Shown: one piece after another, positions 54,964-63,000 of the stretch
Layout of the letters: each line of letters starts with the position of its first letter
Numbering within the stretch: the first letter of the stretch is position 1
From: Leptofilum sp965223285
GTDB lineage: Bacteria; Chloroflexota; Anaerolineae; Promineifilales; Promineifilaceae
Reading direction: 5' to 3'
DNA: 64,000 nucleotides
Assembly (NCBI RefSeq): GCF_965223285.1
Contig: NZ_OZ244997.1
Span: 5,642,001-5,706,000 of the forward strand
Made by a program: the position numbers and the translations under genes
Notes under the pieces: model-generated
What the model was told of the DNA's origin: nothing
Database searches by the model: none
The model's input: only the letters and a program-made list of their open reading frames with translations

Positions 54964-55866
54964 TTGTTCAAGAGCATACGAGATTCATTAAGCCGCACCC
55001 GCAACACCGTTTTCGGCCAGATTGCCGGTGTGTTAGGGACAGGTGACATTACCGAGGAAACTTGGGAAGATTTAGAAGCTCTGCTAGTGCAGGCCGATGT
55101 TGGCGTTCCCACCACATTGGCTGTGGTAGAAGCATTGCAAGAGCGCGTGAAGGCAGATGGTCTTTACAAAGCAGAACAGCTTACCGAAGCATTGAAGCAA
55201 GAGCTACGCAGCGTACTGGTTGATCCGCCACCGTTTGAACTGGAAGCCCCGCGCCAGCTAACAATTGTGATGATTGTAGGTGTCAATGGCTCTGGCAAGA
55301 CCACAACCATCGGCAAACTCTCTCGCCATTACCAAAATAAGGGGCGAAAAATTGTCTTAGCAGCAGCAGATACTTTCCGCGCTGCGGCAATCGATCAGCT
55401 AAAGATTTGGGGAGAGCGGGCCGATGTGCCGGTGATTGCCGGACAGCCCAATGGCGACCCCGGTGCTGTAGCGTATGATGGCATTCGTGCCGCCCGCGCT
55501 CGTGGCTACGACACGTTGCTGATTGATACTGCTGGTCGTTTACACACCAAATTCAACCTGATGCGTGAATTGGAAAAAGTGTACGGCGTTTGCAAGAAGA
55601 GCGTTCATGCCGCCCCGCACGAAGTGCTGTTGGCTTTGGATGCCCCAACTGGCCAAAATGCACTCATTCAGGCGCAAAAATTTAAGGAGTCTGTGCATGT
55701 AACGGGAGTTATTCTTACCAAACTGGACAGCACAGCCAAAGGCGGCATGGTGTTTGCCATCTACCGTGAGCTGGGGCTGCCGGTCCGCTTTATTGGCACC
55801 GGTGAGCGCATTGAAGATTTGGCACCATTTGACCCGGATCAATTCATTGATGGGTTGTTTGAATAA
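54964..55866 (+). CDS. ftsY: Signal recognition particle receptor FtsY
   Basis: A 300-aa SRP GTPase made only of the NG domain; the acidic membrane-binding A domain of E. coli FtsY is missing, as in many phyla. The N domain begins FKSIRDSLSRTRNTVFGQIAGVL. G1 is GVNGSGKTTTIGKLS near residue 105; LAAADTFRAAAIDQLKIWGER, LIDTAGRLHTKFNLMRELEKV and GVILTKLDSTAKGG follow. It docks ribosome-SRP complexes at the membrane. The start is TTG at 54964 with AAGGA 8 nt upstream; no ATG is available near it. Confidence 0.96.
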   Translation: MFKSIRDSLSRTRNTVFGQIAGVLGTGDITEETWEDLEALLVQADVGVPTTLAVVEALQERVKADGLYKAEQLTEALKQELRSVLVDPPPFELEAPRQLTIVMIVGVNGSGKTTTIGKLSRHYQNKGRKIVLAAADTFRAAAIDQLKIWGERADVPVIAGQPNGDPGAVAYDGIRAARARGYDTLLIDTAGRLHTKFNLMRELEKVYGVCKKSVHAAPHEVLLALDAPTGQNALIQAQKFKESVHVTGVILTKLDSTAKGGMVFAIYRELGLPVRFIGTGERIEDLAPFDPDQFIDGLFE

Positions 55867-56028
55867 GTAAACTGGCCAACTTTTTGATCAAGGATTAAAC
55901 AGATTATCCAGATGTTTGTCCAACATTCTTCGTTATCTGCTGAATCTGCGAATTTTTTGATTTTTGCTTTTGAGATTTAGGATCGATTTGAGATCGCTCC
56001 CCTCTCATAATAGAAGGAAAATATTGTT

Positions 56029-57133
56029 ATGGATGACTTAGCTGAAAAATTAACAAACTTACAACAAATCGTAAACTTGCTGCGGAGGCGTCTTTGACGT
56101 ACCTGCCAAAGCGTTAAAAGTTGCCCAACTAGAAGAGGTGGCGGCCGCCCCGGGCTTCTGGGATGACACGGCCGTTGCGCAAGCCAAGATGCGCGAATTA
56201 ACCAAACTGCGCGATCAGGTGACTGTTTGGGAGGCTTTGAGCCGCCGCCTAAATGACGCAATAGAGTTAGTGGAACTAGGCGATGAGGAGCTTTTGGGTG
56301 ACCTTTCTAGGGAAGTTGATGTTTTGGAAACACAGGTTGCTGAACTGGAATTTGAGACGCTCTTTTCTGGTCAATATGATGATGAAGATTGCATTTTAGC
56401 CATTCATGCAGGTGCAGGCGGCACAGAAGCCCAGGATTGGGCGCAAATGTTAGAAAGGATGTTTATGCGTTGGGCGGATTCACATAAGCTGGTCGTAGAC
56501 ATTGTGGATGAAAGCTCTGGCGACGAGGCTGGTTTGAAAAGTGTGATGATGGCGGTGAAGGGAAGTTATGCTTACGGCCGTCTCCAGTCGGAACGAGGCG
56601 TGCATCGTTTGGTGCGCATCTCGCCTTACGACTCATCCAGCCGCCGCCATACCTCCTTTGCCAAAGTAGAAGTGTGGCCCGACGTAGCAGAAGATATCGA
56701 AATTGAAATAGACGAGAAGGATTTGCGCATCGATCGGTTTAAGGCGAGCGGGGCAGGTGGCCAGCATGTGCAAAAGAATGAAACGGCCGTACGCATCACG
56801 CACCTTCCCACAGGTATTGTGGTTTCTTGCCAAAATCAACGCTCATTAACCCAAAATCGGGAAGTGGCGATGAAAATCCTCAAAGCGCAGTTATTTGATT
56901 TGGAACAGCGCAAGCAAGAAGCGGAAATGGCTGCGCTCAAAGGTGAGGATGTGGATGCCGGTTGGGGCAGTCAAATTCGCTCCTACGTGCTGCATCCCTA
57001 CAAAATGGTGAAAGATCATCGTACCAATTTTGAAGTTGGCAATGCCCAGGCGGTGCTAGACGGCCGTTTAGACGAATTTATGGAAGCATACTTGAAGCAA
57101 AAAGTAGGGCAAACTGAAGAACCCACGCTATAG
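56029..57133 (+). CDS. prfB: Peptide chain release factor 2, with programmed +1 frameshift
   Basis: Reading starts at ATG 56029 and meets TGA at 56095-56097 after 22 codons. The site is CTT TGA C preceded by GGAGG (56084-56088) three nt before CTT, the classical RF2 autoregulatory frameshift signal. Shifting +1 at CTT continues as DVPAKALKVAQLEE... to 57133, giving 367 aa, the normal RF2 length. The GGQ loop is SGAGGQHVQKNETAVR near residue 250. The stop-codon recognition tripeptide position reads SPY (VRISPYDSSSRRHTSF) instead of the usual SPF. The factor releases peptides at UGA and UAA; low RF2 favours frameshifting and thus its own synthesis. Confidence 0.96.
56084..56098 (+). promoter_or_regulatory. 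prfB +1 frameshift signal
   Basis: GGAGG, three-nt spacer CGT, slippery CTT, in-frame TGA, then C. It is the arrangement that raises frameshifting at UGA when RF2 is scarce. Confidence 0.93.
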
Positions 57134-57143
57134 CTAAAAACAT

Positions 57144-57190
57144 GCCACAGAGAAAAAGGGAACCTCTAAATTCTCGGTGGGCTCTGTGGC
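57144..57190. repeat. Family A hairpin repeat
   Basis: GCCACAGAG (57144-57152) and CTCTGTGGC (57182-57190) form a 9-bp stem with an AACCTCTAAATTCT-containing loop. It lies 10 nt after prfB. Confidence 0.75.
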
Positions 57191-57214
57191 CAATCTGTTT
57201 TACGGAGGCAAATC

Positions 57215-58483
57215 ATGGCAAAAGACCCTAAAAGACAACGCCCAGGTGTGCGTCGTAAACGCAGTTCATTAGGTGCAAAAGTGAATCGGGCGGCCCAAAA
57301 GCGGCGAGTACGGCCGTCTGCCAGAGCCAATGCACGTAAGGCTGCCATCAACCAGCGACCTATGCCCAAGCCACCAGCCCGTCGGCCAGTAAAACGCGCC
57401 TCCCTCCGAACAGGGGCCGCGGTTTCTGCCGAGTTGGCTACAAAAGTTGACCGGATTCAAGACAAATTTGAGCGGCTGGAATCGCAGGCGCAATTGGAAG
57501 ATATTTTTACGGCCGTGGGTGACATTGATAACAAGCTAACTAGCCTTCCTTTTGACCTGGAAGGATTGCGTGACCGAGGGTATGTCCATTCTGGCCAACT
57601 TGAAGACAAGCTAGAGGCCCTTGATGACAAATGGGATGAACTGCGCCCCCGCGTAGAAAAAGCCATTGCAGAGCAGGTTAATCGGCTGGATCGGGAGCTA
57701 GACCAGACTGAGCGGCAAGTGAATCGGTTAGGTTCGGCCAATGAAACCGTCGTGAAATCCGTGGATAAATCCGTAGATAGCTTGGGGAGCCGCATCACCG
57801 CCGCTCGCCGCGCGCTCGATGGATTGTATGACGGGATGCAAACAGAGCTCTATCAGATTGAGTACGCGCTGGGGCAGGTGGGCAAAATGCTGGACCTCAT
57901 GGCTGGTTCCCAGGAAATTCGCCTGCTCGAAGCTGAAGGCCCCTTGCTAGCTGTCAAAGCAGAATGGCATCAGGATGGGGACGAAGGGCCAAAAGGGTAT
58001 CTTTTCCTCACCGATCAGCGGCTGCTGTTTGAACAGCGCGAAGAGGTCGTTACCAAAAAGCGGTTTGGTCTCTTCAAAGCGGATTCAGAGATGGTGCAAA
58101 AGCTGCACATTGCCGTGCAGGTGCATGAAATTGGCCAAATTGTGCACAAAGAAGAAGGTGGCTTCCTCGGCATGGGCAAAGATGACATCTTGGAACTGGT
58201 TTTTGCTGCCACCGCCAACCTCTCACGCGCACGCTTCCATTTGGATGGCCAGGATTCAGAAGATTGGGCAGCCATGATTAACCGGATTCAGTCTGGTGAG
58301 ATTGATGGTGATCGTTCAGACGAATATTTGGATGAACTGGAAGCGGCCGAAATCACCAGCGCCAGTTTCCCAGAGCAATGCCCAAACTGCTTTGCTGCCA
58401 TTCCGGAACAGCCGCGCGGTGTTACCATCTATAGTTGTGAATTTTGCGGTGCCACGGTGCAACCGCTCAGCGATTCTGCTTAA
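57215..58483 (+). CDS. Protein of unknown function: basic N-terminus, coiled coil, PH/GRAM-like region and zinc ribbon
   Basis: A 422-aa protein that I do not recognise. Residues 1-65 are Arg/Lys/Pro-rich and disordered, as in nucleic-acid or ribosome-binding tails. Residues ~70-225 form a long coiled coil (LATKVDRIQDKFERLESQAQ...RQVNRLGSANETVVKSVDKSVDSLGSRI). Residues ~245-355 (KGYLFLTDQRLLFEQREEVVTKKRFGLFKADSE...LELVFAATANLSRARFHLDGQDSEDWAAMI) look like a bacterial PH/GRAM-type barrel. A C-terminal zinc ribbon (CPNCFAA...YSCEFCGAT) closes it at ~388-413. GGAGG lies 7 nt before the ATG. Confidence 0.75.
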   Translation: MAKDPKRQRPGVRRKRSSLGAKVNRAAQKRRVRPSARANARKAAINQRPMPKPPARRPVKRASLRTGAAVSAELATKVDRIQDKFERLESQAQLEDIFTAVGDIDNKLTSLPFDLEGLRDRGYVHSGQLEDKLEALDDKWDELRPRVEKAIAEQVNRLDRELDQTERQVNRLGSANETVVKSVDKSVDSLGSRITAARRALDGLYDGMQTELYQIEYALGQVGKMLDLMAGSQEIRLLEAEGPLLAVKAEWHQDGDEGPKGYLFLTDQRLLFEQREEVVTKKRFGLFKADSEMVQKLHIAVQVHEIGQIVHKEEGGFLGMGKDDILELVFAATANLSRARFHLDGQDSEDWAAMINRIQSGEIDGDRSDEYLDELEAAEITSASFPEQCPNCFAAIPEQPRGVTIYSCEFCGATVQPLSDSA

Positions 58484-58496
58484 TTCGCCGCATAAA

Positions 58497-58504
58497 TTGG
58501 GACT
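58497..58504. repeat. 8-bp target-site duplication (left) of the ISAs1-family element
   Basis: TTGGGACT, repeated at 59726-59733. The length fits the 8-10 bp duplications of the ISAs1 family. Confidence 0.88.
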
Positions 58505-59725
58505 TAGGGCTGTTTCAAAGTCGAAGAATGTCTAATGCTCTGGTAGGGTCAGCCGAAAAGGCATCAATGGCCTCAGAAACGGAAGCAAAACCAGCTAGAC
58601 GAGCAAGGTTAATAACGATATTGCGAAAAGCAGCCCGAACTTGCGGGGCACCCGGCTTGCAAGTTGAACAAGCATCCTCACCCATGACCACATCCCGCAC
58701 CCAATGAAGACCATTTTCAATGGCTGCCCAGTGGTCTCGGGTAATGGCAATAAGGTCAGCAGGTTTTGCCTCAGCTTGGGGCAAAGAGGTTATCCCATAG
58801 ACATAGGATTCACTGTATTTGTTAGGTTTGAGTACCCATCGCTTCCGCTTGAGATGAAAAACCTGAGCCACATCAGGCCAGTGCGGATAGGCATTGTTAG
58901 TCGGTGCACTCCATAGCTCACGAATTTCCAGACGGCCGTGTCCCTTGTTGACGCTTTTGTAATAAAGAAATGGAGGCTCGTTTCTGGGCTGTGGCTGGGC
59001 AAACCGTGCTTCCAACGACCAAAGCAAGCGGGGATGATTGCCTTTGACATACATCAAATAATGACCCCCAGCTTGTCGAATCTGACGCACAATCGCTCTT
59101 TGAGTGAGCAATGCATCCACCGTAATGACCAATCCCTTCAGCAGCAATCGCTCAAGTAAAGGGGGGACACAGCTGATTTCATTGGTTTTGTCTTCTACCG
59201 CTGCTTGAGTAAGCACAATGCGTAACTGATGACACACAGCCGAAACAAGGAAAGCATTGGGGCTGCCCAATGAAGCGGCGCGTCGAATGCTTTTGCCATC
59301 GATAGCAATGCCCCGAGCAATGCCTGCTGCGACTAATTCTTGATGGACTTGATGCACCCATGCTTGAATACTGGCTTCAAGGGCTTCTGGTTTTATCTGC
59401 CAGAATACGCGACACAACATAGCGGCCGATGGGTGATGGTGTGGCTTGATACCTAGGCGCGATTTGCGCCCTGCTGGCATATATTTGCCCCATCTTGCCA
59501 TGCCCCGAGCACTTGTTTTGCCACAGAGCATAGCCAGCACGATAAAATTGAACAGACTAATCAAACTATATCGCTTGCCGCGCGGCTTGCGCCAATCGGC
59601 TATCGGGTCGAAAATGGTGACTAGAGGTGGAATTGTAATTTGCATGTTTCCGCTCCTTGCAGGGATTTTGGAAACTATGCTGCAATTTCACCTTTTTTGC
59701 GACTGCCGACTTTGAAACAGCCCTA
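58505..59725 (-). mobile_element. Intact ISAs1-family insertion sequence
   Basis: A 1221-bp element bounded by perfect 19-bp inverted repeats (TAGGGCTGTTTCAAAGTCG at 58505-58523 and its complement at 59707-59725) and 8-bp direct duplications. It carries one complete transposase gene on the minus strand. It lies 21 bp after the stop of the 422-aa gene and about 80 bp upstream of the rpoC promoter. The perfect ends suggest a recent insertion. Confidence 0.94.
58515..59645 (-). CDS. ISAs1-family DDE transposase
   Basis: A 376-aa transposase of complete length. Catalytic segments are AIDGKSIRRA (first Asp, ~residue 117), LVITVDALLTQRAIVRQI (second Asp, ~172) and HWAAIENGLHWVRDVVMGED (Glu, ~312), exactly the ISAs1 pattern. 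The N-terminal DUF-like segment YSLISLFNFIVLAMLCGKTSARGMARWGK is present. AAGGAGCGG precedes the ATG at 59645. The last codons and the TGA lie within the left inverted repeat. Confidence 0.95.
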   Translation of the reverse strand: MQITIPPLVTIFDPIADWRKPRGKRYSLISLFNFIVLAMLCGKTSARGMARWGKYMPAGRKSRLGIKPHHHPSAAMLCRVFWQIKPEALEASIQAWVHQVHQELVAAGIARGIAIDGKSIRRAASLGSPNAFLVSAVCHQLRIVLTQAAVEDKTNEISCVPPLLERLLLKGLVITVDALLTQRAIVRQIRQAGGHYLMYVKGNHPRLLWSLEARFAQPQPRNEPPFLYYKSVNKGHGRLEIRELWSAPTNNAYPHWPDVAQVFHLKRKRWVLKPNKYSESYVYGITSLPQAEAKPADLIAITRDHWAAIENGLHWVRDVVMGEDACSTCKPGAPQVRAAFRNIVINLARLAGFASVSEAIDAFSADPTRALDILRL

Positions 59726-59733
59726 TTGGGACT
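59726..59733. repeat. 8-bp target-site duplication (right)
   Basis: TTGGGACT, identical to the left copy at 58497-58504. Confidence 0.88.
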
Positions 59734-59802
59734 TGTCAGAAACGGCCGTTTTCGCTATAATTTTCTGCTTGCACATGCTTACGTAACTCTTATGTAAAAG
59801 CG

Positions 59803-59830
59803 TTGACATATTGACGGGTACCGATATAAT
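59803..59830 (+). promoter_or_regulatory. rpoC promoter with perfect -35 and -10 boxes
   Basis: TTGACA (59803-59808) and TATAAT (59825-59830) are both exact consensus with a 16-bp spacer. Transcription should start near 59837. The 285-nt gap from the insertion element to rpoC contains this promoter, one ACGGCCGT copy and the hairpin at 59865. Confidence 0.88.
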
Positions 59831-59864
59831 CAACAAACATAAATAATAAATGCCACGACGTTTT

Positions 59865-59901
59865 AAGAGCGTTGGTCTTGATCAGACCATACGCTCTTTT
59901 T
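59865..59901 (+). terminator. Leader terminator (attenuator candidate) of rpoC
   Basis: AAGAGCGTTGGTCT (59865-59878) pairs with AGACCATACGCTCTT (59884-59898), a 14-bp stem with a one-base bulge and loop TGATC, ending in TTTTT. It lies only about 30 nt after the predicted transcription start and 110 nt before the GTG start. Confidence 0.8.
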
Positions 59902-60010
59902 CCGTGTTTACGGATAGAGAAGAGGGAACAATTTTTACTCGTGCGCAAGACGTAAGTTATCACAATTTTATTTAGGGTTGGAGCCTTATTCTTTTATGGG
60001 AGGTCACCTG

Positions 60011-63000
60011 GTGGAGACAACAGAATTCCGCTCGTTACGCATTAGTTTAGCATCTCCAGACCAAATGCGGTCTTGGTCCTACGGAGAAGTCACAAAACCA
60101 GAAACTATCAACTATCGCCGCTTGCGGCCAGAGAAAGATGGCTTGTTTTGTGAAGCTATTTTTGGCCCCACGCGTGACTGGCAATGTTACTGTGGCAAAT
60201 ACAAAAATGTTCGCTACAAGGGGATTGTTTGTGACAAATGTGGGGTAGAAGTAACACGCTCGGCCGTTCGGCGCGAACGGATGGGGCATATTGAATTGGC
60301 CGCTCCTGTCGCCCACGTTTGGTACACGCGCCGTGTTCCCAGCCACATGGGTCTATTGCTAAACGTTTCTCGACGCAACCTGGACCGCGTCCTCTATTTT
60401 GCCCAATACGTCATTACCAGCGTCGATGAAGAAGCTCGTCAACGGGCCTTGAAGCGTTTGGAAGAAGAACTTGCCGAAGCAGAACTCAAATTTGAAGAAG
60501 ATTTGCAATCAAATATTGGGGATGCCACTTCAGATGCTCAGGTGCGATTGCAGGAGCTAGAAGGGCAGCTACAAGAACAGAACGATACGTTTGATGATCG
60601 TCTATCTGCTGCCACAGATGCTGTAGTGAATGAAGCACAAGCTGTAGAGCGTCGTCTGGAAAATCTGAAAGGCTCTGCTGCCAGCGAAGACATTGTGCTT
60701 GGTGAGACGGTTATCGTTGAAGAAGGCGAGACAGTAGGCCGCGAGCACAGCGTTTTGGTTCAGGAGGTTACTTCTGAGCGGCTGACGCAAGTGCAAAAAG
60801 AAAGCGAAGAAGATCACCAAAGCAACGTAGCCACGATGCAGAAAGAGATTGAAGAACTGCGCACTGAGGCTGAGGCTGTGGGTGTAGATTTGCGGGACGA
60901 ATTAACGCAAAAACTCACTCGTTTGCGCCAGCAAGCGCAGGCCAACCGTGAACAGTTGGAAAGCCTGGAGCCAATGGTTTTCCTGAATGAAAACGATTAC
61001 CGCGAACTGAAGAGCAAATTTGGTAATGTTTTCCGGGCCGACATGGGTGCAGAAGCCCTGTATGACATCTTGAAGAAGATGGACTTGGACAGGCTTTCTC
61101 GCGATTTGTGGCGGGAGGTACGCACCACGCGCTCCAAACAGGCAGCCAAGCGAGCTACCAAACGCTTGCAGGTCGTGGAATCACTCCGTAAAAGCGGCAA
61201 TCGGCCTGAGTGGATGATCTTGACCGTTTTGCCGGTTATTCCCCCCGATTTGCGCCCGATGGTGCAGCTAGATGGCGGCCGTTTTGCTACGTCCGACCTT
61301 AACGATCTGTATCGGCGGGTGATTAACCGGAACAATCGCCTCAAGCGCTTGCTGGAATTAGGTGCGCCAGATGTAATTGTGCGCAACGAAAAGCGTATGC
61401 TCCAAGAGGCTGTAGATAGCTTGATCGACAACAGTCAGCGGGGCAAGGCACTTAGTCGCCGGGGGCGTCGTGAGCTGAAGTCGCTCTCCGACATGCTCAA
61501 GGGCAAGAAGGGACGTTTCCGTCGTAATTTGCTGGGTAAACGTGTGGATTACAGCGGCCGTTCCGTGATTGTGGTTGGCCCGACGCTGAAGCTAGGTCAG
61601 TGTGGTTTGCCCAAAACGATGGCCTTGGAGCTTTTCCGACCGTTTGTTATTAGCAAGCTGGTGGAATATGGCTATGCTAGCAACGTGAAGGGGGCACGCC
61701 GCTTCATTGAGCGTCAGCCACCGGAAGTATGGGAAGTTCTGGAAGAAGTAATCCAGGGACGGCCGATTTTGTTGAACCGTGCCCCTACATTGCACCGTTT
61801 GGGTATCCAGGCGTTCATGCCTATGTTGGTTGAGGGTAAAGCGATCCAGCTTCATCCGCTGGTGTGTGCTGCTTTCAATGCAGACTTTGATGGTGACCAG
61901 ATGGCTGTGCATGTACCACTTTCCCAAAAAGCTGTTGATGAAGCCAAGAACTTGATGATGGCCACGCGTAACCTGCTCAAGCCGTCTGATGGCCAGCCAA
62001 TTGTAGGCCCGTCAAAAGATATGGTGTTGGGTGTTTACTATCTAACGCTGGTGGTAGACGGCCGTCATGGCGAAGGCAGCTACTTTGGCAGCATGGAAGA
62101 AGTTGAGACTGCCTATGAACTGGGCTACGTTGACATTCATGCCAAAATCAAGCTGGAAATTGAAACCTACTTCAAAGAAGATCACACGCGCTATGCGGAT
62201 GGCAAACCTCGCCGCCGCGTCATTGAAACATCACCAGGGCGTGTGCTATTCAACATGACTTTGCCTGAAGAGTTCCATTTTGTGAACCGGGTGCTGGATA
62301 AGGGTGGCGTCAACGCACTCATCAATCGCGTCTATCGCCTTTTGGGTGATGAGGCGACCATCAAGATGGTTGACGCCGTGAAGAATATCGGCTTCCGCTA
62401 TGCGACTGTTTCTGGTACGACCATTGCTGTTGCTGACCTAACCATTCCTGATGAGCGGCAAGGCATTCTGGACGAAGCATTGCAACGTGTAAATGAAATT
62501 GACCGCCAATATCGCCGTGGTTTGTTGACCGAAGAAGAACAGTATCAACGCACCATTGAGCAGTGGAATGATGCCAAGGATAAGGTTGAAAAGGCAGTCC
62601 GAGATGCAATGGACCCAGCTAGTCCCATCGCTGTTATGGCACTTTCTGGTGCGGGTAAAGGTGGTTTTGGCCCCATTACGCAATTAGCTGGTATGCGCGG
62701 TTTGATGGCTGATCCTCAGGGTAAGATTATTCCTGTGCCAATTCAGTCGAACTTCCGACAAGGCTTGGACACGCTGGAATATTTCATCTCCACGCATGGT
62801 GCTCGTAAGGGTCTGGCCGATACGGCTCTCCGCACGGCTGATGCTGGGTATCTAACACGCCGCCTGGTAGATATTGCTCAGGAAATGATCGTGATGGACG
62901 AAGATTGCGGTACCACCAAGGGTATTTGGGTGCGGCGTGTCGATAATTTTGGTAAGCAAACGCTCGCGGAACGGATTTTGGGTCGCGTGGCGGCAGCACC

